A stretch of DNA of 64,000 bases from Kaustia mangrovi (GTDB taxonomy: Bacteria > Pseudomonadota > Alphaproteobacteria > Rhizobiales > Im1), in NCBI RefSeq assembly GCF_015482775.1, contig NZ_CP058214.1, positions 3,338,501 through 3,402,500 of the forward strand, written 5' to 3'. The notes under the pieces were generated by a model. It saw nothing but the letters and a program-made list of their open reading frames with translations. It was not told the DNA's origin and made no database searches. The position numbers were made by a program, and so were the translations under genes. Positions 51,144 to 59,227 of the stretch are shown here, piece after piece; position 1 is the stretch's first letter; each line of letters opens with the position of its first letter.

Positions 51144-51966
51144 TGTCCTTCTCCTGGTCGATATGAAGCTTGCAGAATTCGGTCCCATGCGCCGGGCAGT
51201 ACCGGGCGGAGCACATGAGCGACATCGGGTTAGCTCTGAACGCGAACGGGTCGGCCGTCTCCGCGAAGGCCTCCACGTCGCGCGTGATCTCTTTGATGGT
51301 CGCGAAGGCGGCGGCCTCGCAGACGGCACGGTCGTAGTGCTGCCGCTCCGGTGGCGGCTGCGGCTTCGTCTTCCGGGCACGCGGAAGGAAGGTGGTCCCG
51401 ACCGACGTCACCGGCTTGCCGTGCGATCTCAGCAGGATGGAATAGCTACCGAGCTGCGCCTGATAGGGGCGCCGCACCGCTCCGGTCTTGAGATCGTCGA
51501 GTGCGGCGATCCGGGTGTAGAGGTCGATCTTCCCGGTCAACTCCCATTTCGGCGAGATCTGGGCGGTCAGCTCCATCTCGATGCCGGCGGGCTCTATGTC
51601 CGCGACGAGCGGCATATAGGCTTCGGCGAGGCGGCGGACCTGGAGCTCTGCGGTCTGCAGGTTCGGCGTCGTCTCATCCCATTCCGCGCCCGGCGCGATC
51701 TCTTCGCGCAGCGCCTCCATGGCTGCGGCGACACCGTCGCCGATCCGTCCGGGCTCGCCGGTCTCCATCTTGTGGCGGAGCACATGCTCGACAGCGGCGT
51801 GGGTCGCGGTGCCGACAGCGGCGCCGATACTCGGCATCAGGCTGCGGAGCTCATAGCCGGCCGCCTGGATCTCGTCTCGATACTGCTTGGCCGCGGCGCG
51901 CCGGGCGCAGTCGGCATAGCCCGGCAACATGCTCGATCTGATACGGCGCATCGGCGCGTCGGACAT
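51127..51966 (-). CDS. PD-(D/E)XK exonuclease (Cas4/RecB-like)
   Basis: The 279-residue protein has a nuclease core (GTATHAAVEHVL, then IDLYTRIAALDDLKTG, where D-x-K is the active site; AQLGSYSILLRSHG) and four C-terminal cysteines (CSARYCPAHGTEFC) like an Fe-S or zinc clasp. It would resect double-strand ends for recombination. It is the first gene of the minus-strand operon. The start at 51966 (MSDAP) is chosen; an upstream ATG at 52044 adds residues overlapping the operator. Confidence 0.8.
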   Translation of the reverse strand: MSDAPMRRIRSSMLPGYADCARRAAAKQYRDEIQAAGYELRSLMPSIGAAVGTATHAAVEHVLRHKMETGEPGRIGDGVAAAMEALREEIAPGAEWDETTPNLQTAELQVRRLAEAYMPLVADIEPAGIEMELTAQISPKWELTGKIDLYTRIAALDDLKTGAVRRPYQAQLGSYSILLRSHGKPVTSVGTTFLPRARKTKPQPPPERQHYDRAVCEAAAFATIKEITRDVEAFAETADPFAFRANPMSLMCSARYCPAHGTEFCKLHIDQEKDNGPVD

Positions 51967-52084
51967 CCTGAAGCCTTGTGATGCAAGTGAAGCGTTTGAG
52001 CATATATGCGTCACTATGTTGACGGATGATGCGCATGAATGCAATATCCGTTGACACGAGCGAATTGCGACAATCCCGAACGAG
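51967..52084. promoter_or_regulatory. Divergent control region between recombination and replication operons
   Basis: This 118-bp gap contains TGAAGCGTTTGA (51988-51999) followed by GCATATATGC, both of which recur near 63,100. TTGACG at 52019 and TTGACA at 52051 are possible -35 elements for the rightward operon. It is the only divergent region of the early genes and the best candidate for a repressor-controlled switch. Confidence 0.5.
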
Positions 52085-52306
52085 ATGCGTCACATGCTGA
52101 ATTCCGAGGACATTTTCAGGAAGATCGAACGTCACGCCGACGCCTGCGGATACACGGTCCGCGGGCTTTTTGCCGTCGCCGGTGTCTCCTATGCGAACTG
52201 GCACAAGTGGCGGAACGGCGTGTCGTCGCCGACGCTCGCCACCATCGAGCGCCTGCTCAAGGTCGAGCCGGTGAGCTCCGACAAAGAGACCACCGCAGCG
52301 TCCTGA
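52085..52306 (+). CDS. Small HTH protein (Cro/CI-like)
   Basis: The 73-residue protein has a helix-turn-helix (YTVRGLFAVAGVSYANWHKWRNG, in parts, then TLATIERLLKV). It is the first gene of the rightward early operon and sits next to the divergent control region, where a Cro-like repressor is expected. ATG at 52085 or 52094. Confidence 0.75.
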   Translation: MRHMLNSEDIFRKIERHADACGYTVRGLFAVAGVSYANWHKWRNGVSSPTLATIERLLKVEPVSSDKETTAAS

Positions 52307-52313
52307 TCGCGCC

Positions 52314-53729
52314 ATGCTGCCGCTGCGCGACTATCAGGCCCGTGGTGTTGAGCAACTGCGGGAGAGCTACAGGCGAGGTGCCCGGGCGCCGGTCTATGTG
52401 CTGCCGACCGGCGGCGGCAAGACCGTCGTGTTCTGTCACATCGGCGCCGGTGTGGCTCAGCGGAACCGGCGGGCATGGGTGCTTGTCCACCGGCAGGAGT
52501 TGCTGGAGCAATGCTCGCGCTCGCTGCACGGGATCGGCCTCTCCCATGGTCTCGTCGCGCCCGGCTACACCCCGGCGCCGCAGGAGCCGATACAGGTCTG
52601 CAGCGTCCAGACCTTGGTGCGCCGGATCGACAAGGGAGCGATGCGCGACGTCGATCTCATCATCATCGACGAGGCTCATCACGCCACGGCCGGGACCTGG
52701 CGCAAGATCATCAATGCCCGTCCGGAGGCGCGGCTGCTCGGCGTCACCGCGACGCCGGCGCGCACCGATGGGCAAGGGCTCGGCGTCCAGGGCGGAGGCG
52801 TCTTCGACGACATGATCGTCGGACCCGGGATCGCCGACCTCATCTCTGCCGGCCACCTGTCGAAGCCGGCGGTATTCGCGCCGCCGTCGCAGCTCGATCT
52901 CAGCGGCGTGAAGATGCGGGGCGGCGACTTCGCGAAAGGCGATATGGCGCGCGCTGTCGACAAGCCGACCATCACCGGCGACGCGGTCGAGCACTACGGC
53001 AAGATCTGTCCCGGCATGCCGGCGATTGCGTTCTGTGCCTCCGTCGACCATGCCAAGCACGTCGCCGCCCAGTTCCGCGCCGCCGGCTATCGTGCGGAAA
53101 GTCTCGACGGCGAGATGCCGTCTGCGCGGCGCCGCGCGCTGATCGAAGCGCTGGGCAGCGGCGCCGTCGATGTCCTGACGTCCTGCGAGATCGTCTCAGA
53201 AGGGACCGATATTCCGGTCGTGGGGGCGGCGATCCTCCTGCGCCCGACCGCGTCGCAGACGCTCTATCTCCAGCAGGTCGGACGCGCGCTGCGGCCATCG
53301 CCCGGTAAGGACCGGGCCATCATCCTCGATCACGTCGGGAACTGCCTCCGCCACGGCCTGCCCGATGACGACAGGGAATGGTCGCTGGCCGGCATGCCGA
53401 AGCGCAAGGGCAAGGGGGCGGCGCAATCGCCCGACGTGAAGATCAATCAGTGCCCGGAATGCTTCATGACGCATCCGCCGGCGCCGCAATGCCCGGAGTG
53501 CGGGCACGTCTATGAGCCCGACGCACAGTCCGGGCCGAAACAGGTCGAGGGCGAGTTGGCGGAGATCACCGACGCGCAGGCCGAGGCGATGCGCCGCGCC
53601 AAGCGCCGGCAGGTCGGCCGGGCCCAGACGCTGGACGACCTCAAGGCCATCGCGGCGCAGCGCGGCTACAAGCCGGGTTGGGCGGAGCATGTCTACCGCG
53701 CCCGCCAGCGCAGGAGGGGGGCGGCATGA
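52314..53729 (+). CDS. SF2 DEAH-family helicase
   Basis: The 471-residue protein has a Q-like RDYQARG, Walker A LPTGGGKTVV (30-39), IIIDEAHHAT, VTATPARTDG and QQVGRALRPSPGKD (motif VI). It ends with a zinc-ribbon (QCPECFMTHPPAPQCPEC). It unwinds DNA during phage replication or repair. The overlap with the following gene (ATGA) suggests coupled expression. Confidence 0.92.
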   Translation: MLPLRDYQARGVEQLRESYRRGARAPVYVLPTGGGKTVVFCHIGAGVAQRNRRAWVLVHRQELLEQCSRSLHGIGLSHGLVAPGYTPAPQEPIQVCSVQTLVRRIDKGAMRDVDLIIIDEAHHATAGTWRKIINARPEARLLGVTATPARTDGQGLGVQGGGVFDDMIVGPGIADLISAGHLSKPAVFAPPSQLDLSGVKMRGGDFAKGDMARAVDKPTITGDAVEHYGKICPGMPAIAFCASVDHAKHVAAQFRAAGYRAESLDGEMPSARRRALIEALGSGAVDVLTSCEIVSEGTDIPVVGAAILLRPTASQTLYLQQVGRALRPSPGKDRAIILDHVGNCLRHGLPDDDREWSLAGMPKRKGKGAAQSPDVKINQCPECFMTHPPAPQCPECGHVYEPDAQSGPKQVEGELAEITDAQAEAMRRAKRRQVGRAQTLDDLKAIAAQRGYKPGWAEHVYRARQRRRGAA

Positions 53730-56260
53730 GCGACCGCTACCGCGAATTCCTGGAGCGCAAGATGCGGCTGGCGGACGCCACCGGCATCGATGTTGCCGCC
53801 GAAGAGGTCAATCCCGCGCTGGCCGATCATGTCCGTGCCATCGTGCCGTGGGCGCTGCGCGGCGGCCGGCGCGCCATCTTCGCGAGTTTCGGTCTCTTCA
53901 AGACGTCGATGCAGATCGAGATGATGCGGCTCATCGGCACGAAGGTGCCCGGCAAGCGTCTCATCGTCGTGCCGCTCGGTGTCCGGCACGAATTCGTCGC
54001 CGAAGCGGCGGAACGCTTCACCGGAGATCACGCCGTCAATCTCCGGTTCATCAGGTCCGATGACGATCTGGAGGGCGACGAGCCGATCTATCTCACGAAC
54101 TATGAGAGCGTACGCGACGGCAAGCTGGATCCCGCAAACTTCGTTGCCGCCAGTCTTGACGAGGCTGCGGTATTGCGCGGCTACGGCACGAAGACGTTTC
54201 AGACCTTCTTGCCGCTGTTCGATGCGGTCCGCTTCAAGTTCGTCGCTACTGCGACGCCATCGCCAAACCGGACAAAGGAACTGATCCACTACGCTGGCTT
54301 CCTGGGTGTCATGGACACCGGCCAGGCGCTGACCCGGTTCTTCCAGCGCAACAGCGAGAAGGCCGGAGACCTCCAGCTCCATCCGCACAAGGAAGACGAG
54401 TTCTGGCTGTGGGTCCATTCCTGGGCGCTCTTCCTGCAGAAGCCATCGGACATCGGCTTCTCCGACGAGGGCTTCGTTCTACCGGACATTGATGTCCGCT
54501 GGCACGAGGTTCCCGTCGATCACGGCGCGGCGGGCGCGGACCGGCGAGGGCAGGGCCTCCTGTTCCAGAACGCCGCACTCGGCGTGACACAGGCAGCGGC
54601 GGCCAAGCGCGAGAGCCTGTCGGCACGCATCGCCAAGATGCAGGACCTCATCGGCGAGGATCCGGAGGCGCACCGCATCCTGTGGCACGACCTTGAGGAC
54701 GAGCGCCGCGCCATCGAACAGACGGTTCCCGGGGTCCGGTCGATCTACGGTTCGCAGGATCTGGAGAAGAACGAGCGAAACGCCGTCGACTTCAAGGAGG
54801 GCCGGTTCCGGGATCTCGCCACGAAGCCGGAGATGTCCGGGGCCGGCTGCAATTTCCAGAAGCATTGCGCCTGGGAGATCTTCGTCGGGATCGGCTTCAA
54901 GTTCCACGACTTCATTCAGGCGGTACACCGCATCGTGCGGTTCGGGCAGACCAGGACCTGCCGGATCGACATCATCTATTCGGAAGCGGAGCGCGAGGTC
55001 CGGCAATCGCTGGAGCGGAAATGGCGCGATCACGACGCGCTGATGGCACGCATGGGCGAGATCATCCGCCGCTACGGGCTGAACGGTATCCCGCCCGACG
55101 AGATCATCGGGCGGTCAATCGGCGTCGAACGGCAGGAGGTCGCAGGCGAGCGCTTCCGGATTGCCTGCAACGACGCCGTCGACGAGGCCGCGCGCCAGGC
55201 CGACGACAGCGTCGACCTCGTCGTGACATCGATCCCGTTCTCCAATCACTATGAGTACACCGCCAGCTACAACGATTTCGGCCACACCGACGACAACCGC
55301 CATTTCTGGCAGCAGATGGATTTCCTGACGCCGGAGCTGTTGAGGATCCTGGCGCCGGGACGGCTCGCCTGTATCCACGTCAAGGACCGGATCCTGTTCG
55401 GGTCGGTGACCGGACAAGGCGTCCCCACGGTGTCGCCATTCCACGCCGAAGCGATCTTCCATTATCTCCGCCACGGCTTCCAGTTCATGGGGATGATCAC
55501 CGTCGTCACCGACGTGGTCCGCGAGAACAACCAGACCTACCGGCTTGGCTACAGCGAGATGCGGAAGGACGGCACCAAGATGGGCGTCGGCTCGCCGGAG
55601 TACGTCCTCTTGATGCGGAAGCCGCAGACCGATCGGTCAAAGGGCTACGCCGACGTCCCCGTCGTGAAGGATCCCGACGCCTACAGCCTGTCGCGCTGGC
55701 AGGTCGATGCGCATGCGCTGTGGCGGTCCAGCGGTGACCGGCTCCTGACGCCGGCGGAGCTCGTGCAGATGGGCCCAACGAAGATCGCGAAGTACTTCGC
55801 GGCGTGGAGCCTGGCCGAGGTCTACGACTATGAGCGGCATGTCGGTCTCGGCGAGGCCATCGAAGCCGAACGTCCCGGCGCGCTGCCGCGCACCTTCATG
55901 GCTCTGGCGCCAGGCTCGCACGACCCCGCAGTCTGGCACGACGTCGTGCGGATGCGCACGCTCAACGCGGAACAGTCGGCCAGCAATGTCGAGAAGCATA
56001 TCTGCCCGCTCCAGTTCGACATCGTCGACCGTCTGATCGAGCGCTACAGCAATCTCGGCGATCTCGTCTACGACCCGTTCGGCGGCCTCATGACGGTGCC
56101 GTACCGCGCCATCCTCAAGGGCAGGCGCGGGCAGGCCTCCGAGTTGAACCCGATCTACTTCCGAGACGGCGCCCGCTACTGCCGCGCCGCCGAGGAAAAG
56201 CTCGCGGTGCCGTCGCTGTTCGGCCTCATGGAAGACGAACCGGCGGAGGCCGCGGAATGA
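53726..56260 (+). CDS. Helicase-like and DNA methyltransferase fusion
   Basis: The 844-residue protein has an SNF2/SF2-like N-terminal half with an unusual P-loop FASFGLFKTSMQIE (about 49-62), LDEAAVL in place of DEAH, VATATPSPNRT and AVHRIVRFGQTRTC. Its C-terminal half is an amino-methyltransferase with TSIPFSNHYEY (motif IV-like) and YDPFGGLMTVPYRA (motif I-like). Such enzymes methylate phage DNA on N6-A or N4-C. The odd P-loop may mean changed ATPase activity. It is the first of six overlapping genes. Confidence 0.85.
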   Translation: MSDRYREFLERKMRLADATGIDVAAEEVNPALADHVRAIVPWALRGGRRAIFASFGLFKTSMQIEMMRLIGTKVPGKRLIVVPLGVRHEFVAEAAERFTGDHAVNLRFIRSDDDLEGDEPIYLTNYESVRDGKLDPANFVAASLDEAAVLRGYGTKTFQTFLPLFDAVRFKFVATATPSPNRTKELIHYAGFLGVMDTGQALTRFFQRNSEKAGDLQLHPHKEDEFWLWVHSWALFLQKPSDIGFSDEGFVLPDIDVRWHEVPVDHGAAGADRRGQGLLFQNAALGVTQAAAAKRESLSARIAKMQDLIGEDPEAHRILWHDLEDERRAIEQTVPGVRSIYGSQDLEKNERNAVDFKEGRFRDLATKPEMSGAGCNFQKHCAWEIFVGIGFKFHDFIQAVHRIVRFGQTRTCRIDIIYSEAEREVRQSLERKWRDHDALMARMGEIIRRYGLNGIPPDEIIGRSIGVERQEVAGERFRIACNDAVDEAARQADDSVDLVVTSIPFSNHYEYTASYNDFGHTDDNRHFWQQMDFLTPELLRILAPGRLACIHVKDRILFGSVTGQGVPTVSPFHAEAIFHYLRHGFQFMGMITVVTDVVRENNQTYRLGYSEMRKDGTKMGVGSPEYVLLMRKPQTDRSKGYADVPVVKDPDAYSLSRWQVDAHALWRSSGDRLLTPAELVQMGPTKIAKYFAAWSLAEVYDYERHVGLGEAIEAERPGALPRTFMALAPGSHDPAVWHDVVRMRTLNAEQSASNVEKHICPLQFDIVDRLIERYSNLGDLVYDPFGGLMTVPYRAILKGRRGQASELNPIYFRDGARYCRAAEEKLAVPSLFGLMEDEPAEAAE

Positions 56261-56469
56261 TCGGCGCCCCGGCCAGCATCCGCATCATGCGCGAGGTCCG
56301 TCACGACAGCGCGATCACCGCTCGCGACCTCGCGCGGCGGATGCAGATCACCGTCCCCTATGCCCGACGCGTGGTCCGTGCGCTGTGGCGCGCCGACATG
56401 ATCGAGCCCGTGACACGGTCCAGAGCCGGCCGGCACTGGAGATCCCGACAACTGGAGCTGGAGATATGA
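56257..56469 (+). CDS. Small winged-helix protein
   Basis: The 70-residue protein has a winged-helix pattern (SAITARDLARRMQITVPYARRVVRALWRADMI, in parts, with a basic wing). It lies between methyltransferase and nuclease-like genes with overlaps at both ends, so is probably a regulator of, or partner in, that cluster. Confidence 0.65.
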   Translation: MIGAPASIRIMREVRHDSAITARDLARRMQITVPYARRVVRALWRADMIEPVTRSRAGRHWRSRQLELEI

Positions 56470-57248
56470 GCGAGAAGCCGTTCGAGACGGAGGCGGCGCT
56501 ATGCGCGGCGTTCATTGCAGACCTTGAGAAGGGTTGGACCGCATATCCCGAAACAGCGGGCTGGGACATCCTGCTCGTGAGGGACGGCGACGGCTTCCAG
56601 GTCGGCGTCGAAGCGAAGCTGCGGCTCAATGCGAAGGTGATCTGTCAAGCGCTGGAGGGCGGTCCGTGGTCGGTCGATCTGCCTGGACCGGACTGTCGTG
56701 CGGTGCTGGTGCCAGAGGGGGTCGGTCGCCATTACGATCAGATCTGCGCCTACATCGGGCTGACGGTGATCACGATGAGGCGCCTAAAGCCTGGCAGATA
56801 CCTGCACCCTGCCTACACCCCCAATCTGCCCAGAGAGAACGACAGCTACTTCACGGGGAAGAGCTGGCGGGAATGGTGTCCAACGGAACGCTGTCCGTTG
56901 CCGGACTACATCCCCGATGTCGCGGCAGGGGCTTCCGCCCCGATCCAGCTCACGGATTGGAAGATCAAGGCGATCAAGATCGCCGTCCTTCTGGGGAAGA
57001 GGGGCTACGTCACCCGGGCCGACTTCAAGGCGCTCCGTCTCGATATTCGGCGCTGGCTGCCGAACTCGTGCGCATGGCTGGTGGTCACCGATGGCGGCTT
57101 TGTCGCCGGGCCATACTTCCCCGATTTCCGCTCCCAGCATCCGGAGGTCTACGGCCAGATCGAGGCCGATGCCGAGGACTGGATGCAGGAGGCGGGGCTC
57201 ATCGCAGATCAGGGCAATCACGAAAAGCAGGAGCATCTGTCGATATGA
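56466..57248 (+). CDS. PD-(D/E)XK-like phage protein
   Basis: The 260-residue protein begins with TEAALCAAFIADLEKGW and has WDILLVRDGDGFQVGVEAKLRL, a D…ExK pattern typical of PD-(D/E)XK nucleases. The C-terminal part (about 155-260) has no recognised motif. It may be a site-specific or modification-dependent nuclease. Activity is inferred from the motif only. Confidence 0.7.
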   Translation: MSEKPFETEAALCAAFIADLEKGWTAYPETAGWDILLVRDGDGFQVGVEAKLRLNAKVICQALEGGPWSVDLPGPDCRAVLVPEGVGRHYDQICAYIGLTVITMRRLKPGRYLHPAYTPNLPRENDSYFTGKSWREWCPTERCPLPDYIPDVAAGASAPIQLTDWKIKAIKIAVLLGKRGYVTRADFKALRLDIRRWLPNSCAWLVVTDGGFVAGPYFPDFRSQHPEVYGQIEADAEDWMQEAGLIADQGNHEKQEHLSI

Positions 57249-57958
57249 GGGATGCGTTGCCGCCTTTTAATCCGGCCTTCCGTGTTCTTGTGGCCTGCGA
57301 GTTTACCGGAACCGTACGCCGCGCCTTTGCGGCGCGCGGGCACGACGCATGGTCTTGCGATCTCCTGCCGGCGGAGGACGGGAGCAACAGACACATCACC
57401 GGCGACGTGCGGGACATTCTGGGCGACGGCTGGGATCTTCTTGTTGTTGCGCATCCGCCGTGCACGAGGCTGTGCCGCTCGGGGCGACGCTGGCTTTCCG
57501 GCCCGGGCAAGATGACGCCGCCGAAGAAGCTTCCGCGAGGGAGAACCTGGGCGAGCATGATCGCCGAGTTCGATGCCGGGATCGATCTGTTCGTCGCGTG
57601 CTGGCGCGCGCCGGTCCCGCTGGTCGCCATCGAGAACCCGGAAATGCACGATCTGGCCCGGGATCGGATGCCTGCCGACGTGCCGAAGCCGCACATCGTA
57701 CAGCCATTCTGGTTCGGGCATCCCGAATACAAGGCGACAGGCTGGTATCTGCGTGGGCTTCCGCCGCTGGTCGAGACGGACCGGCTGCCGGAGCCGCCGC
57801 GCGGGAGCGACGAATGGAAGGCGTGGAACCGCGTCTGGCGCAGGCCGCCCGGCCCGGATCGCGGCAGGGAGCGAAGCCGATTTTTCCCGGGCATGGCAAG
57901 CGCGATGGCCGAGCAATGGGGCGGGTACGCAGTCGAGCGAAAGCGGGGGGCCGCATGA
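57245..57958 (+). CDS. C5-cytosine methylase-like protein
   Basis: The 237-residue protein has VLVACEFTGTVRRAFAARGHDAW (methyltransferase motif I-like), DLLVVAHPPCTRLC (the PPC motif of C5-methylases) and AIENPEMHDL (ENP-like motif VI). It is shorter than typical Dcm enzymes and lacks a clear target-recognition domain, so it may modify DNA differently or be an accessory enzyme. ATGA overlaps on both sides. Confidence 0.75.
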   Translation: MRDALPPFNPAFRVLVACEFTGTVRRAFAARGHDAWSCDLLPAEDGSNRHITGDVRDILGDGWDLLVVAHPPCTRLCRSGRRWLSGPGKMTPPKKLPRGRTWASMIAEFDAGIDLFVACWRAPVPLVAIENPEMHDLARDRMPADVPKPHIVQPFWFGHPEYKATGWYLRGLPPLVETDRLPEPPRGSDEWKAWNRVWRRPPGPDRGRERSRFFPGMASAMAEQWGGYAVERKRGAA

Positions 57959-58836
57959 GCAAGGTGCGCCGCGGTGGATGGTCTTGGGGGCCGGTTGAGG
58001 GTGTAAGCCTTCGCGCGCTGTCGCTCGGCGGCGGTGTGCAATCCACGGCACTCGCGCTCATGACATGCCATGGCGTCGTGGGGCCGCGTCCCGATGTGAT
58101 GATCTTCTCCGACCCGGGGGACGAGGCCAGTCTGACGATGCGTCATCTCGATTGGCTCGAAGCGGAGGTCACACGCCAGACGAACGGCCAGATGCGGTGT
58201 ATCCGCACAAGCAAGGGAGAGCGGCTTTCCGACAGCATCCGACGCCGCGCGAGGGGGCGCAATGGGGTCCGGAAGGACGGTGAGCCCAATCGCTTTGTCT
58301 CGGCGCCATTCTTCACGGCCAATGGCGGCCAAGGGCGGCGGCAGTGCACGCGCGAGTTCAAGGTCGAGCCCATCACCAAGGTCCAACGGGAATTGCTCGG
58401 GTTCAAGCCACGACAACGGATCCCGCCTCGATCCTGCGAGATCTGGATCGGCTTCTCGACCGATGAGGTCGTGCGCGCCGGGCCGTCATTTGAGCGTTGG
58501 ACGGTGCACCGCTTCCCGCTGCTCGAAGAGCGCATGTCCCGCTGGGATTGCGAGCAATGGCTGCGACGCCACGGATATCCGGTGCCGCCCAAGAGTGCCT
58601 GTGTGTTCTGCCCGTACCGCAGCAACGCCGAGTGGCGGTGGCTGAAAGAGCACGATCCGGAGGCTTGGAATGAGGCTGTCGAGATCGACCGGCTCATCCG
58701 GAACACACCAGGCATGAAGCATGCCGAATACGTTCATCGGTCCTGTGTGCCGCTCGATGAGGTTGACCTGTCGACTGCCGAGGACCGCGGACAAGGCAAC
58801 ATGCTGGAAATCTGCGAAGGAGGGTGCGGGCTATGA
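57955..58836 (+). CDS. PAPS-reductase-like PP-loop ATPase
   Basis: The 293-residue protein has a PP-loop ALSLGGGVQSTALALM (SGGxxS type), MIFSDPGDEASLTM and a cysteine pair CVFCPYRSNAEWRWLK. This is the phage branch of PAPS reductase/alpha-hydrolase enzymes, which includes DndC-like sulfur-transfer proteins. It may activate a base or backbone for modification. The start is ATG overlapping the preceding stop. Confidence 0.82.
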   Translation: MSKVRRGGWSWGPVEGVSLRALSLGGGVQSTALALMTCHGVVGPRPDVMIFSDPGDEASLTMRHLDWLEAEVTRQTNGQMRCIRTSKGERLSDSIRRRARGRNGVRKDGEPNRFVSAPFFTANGGQGRRQCTREFKVEPITKVQRELLGFKPRQRIPPRSCEIWIGFSTDEVVRAGPSFERWTVHRFPLLEERMSRWDCEQWLRRHGYPVPPKSACVFCPYRSNAEWRWLKEHDPEAWNEAVEIDRLIRNTPGMKHAEYVHRSCVPLDEVDLSTAEDRGQGNMLEICEGGCGL

Positions 58837-59219
58837 GCGAAACCGATCTCCACAGGTCCATCATGCTCGAATGCGGGCGTGGTGACGCCCGGCTCTTCCG
58901 GAACAATACCGGCATGGGCTGGGCTGGGAACGCGACGCGGGTCAATCCGTCTGACGTTCTCGTCCGCAACGCCCGTCCACTGCATGCCGGGCTCTGCACC
59001 GGTAGCAGCGACCTCATCGGCTGGCGCTCGGTGCTGATCACGCCCGACATGGTCGGGCAGACCGTCGCCCTCTTCACGGCCGTCGAGGCAAAGGGGCCGA
59101 CGGCCCGCACAACCACCGCTCAGCGCAAGTTCATAGATGCCGTGAACCGTGCCGGCGGACTGGCCGGGCTGGCCCGTTCGGTCGCCGATGCCCGCAATAT
59201 CCTCCGCAGGGATGGTTAG
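58833..59219 (+). CDS. VRR-NUC domain nuclease
   Basis: The 128-residue protein has ARLFRNNTGMGWAG, GSSDLIGW and FTAVEAKGPTARTTTAQRKF, the VRR-NUC pattern in which D and ExK form the active site, and an HTH-like end. It is probably a Holliday-junction-type or replication-associated nuclease. It ends 8 bp before the primase-helicase. Confidence 0.85.
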   Translation: MSETDLHRSIMLECGRGDARLFRNNTGMGWAGNATRVNPSDVLVRNARPLHAGLCTGSSDLIGWRSVLITPDMVGQTVALFTAVEAKGPTARTTTAQRKFIDAVNRAGGLAGLARSVADARNILRRDG

Positions 59220-59227
59220 ACAGGCTG

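Noticed and set aside
57199-58416. 405-residue minus-strand open frame across the methylase and PP-loop genes
   Set aside because: Shadow frame; both sense genes show clear motifs and ATGA overlaps.
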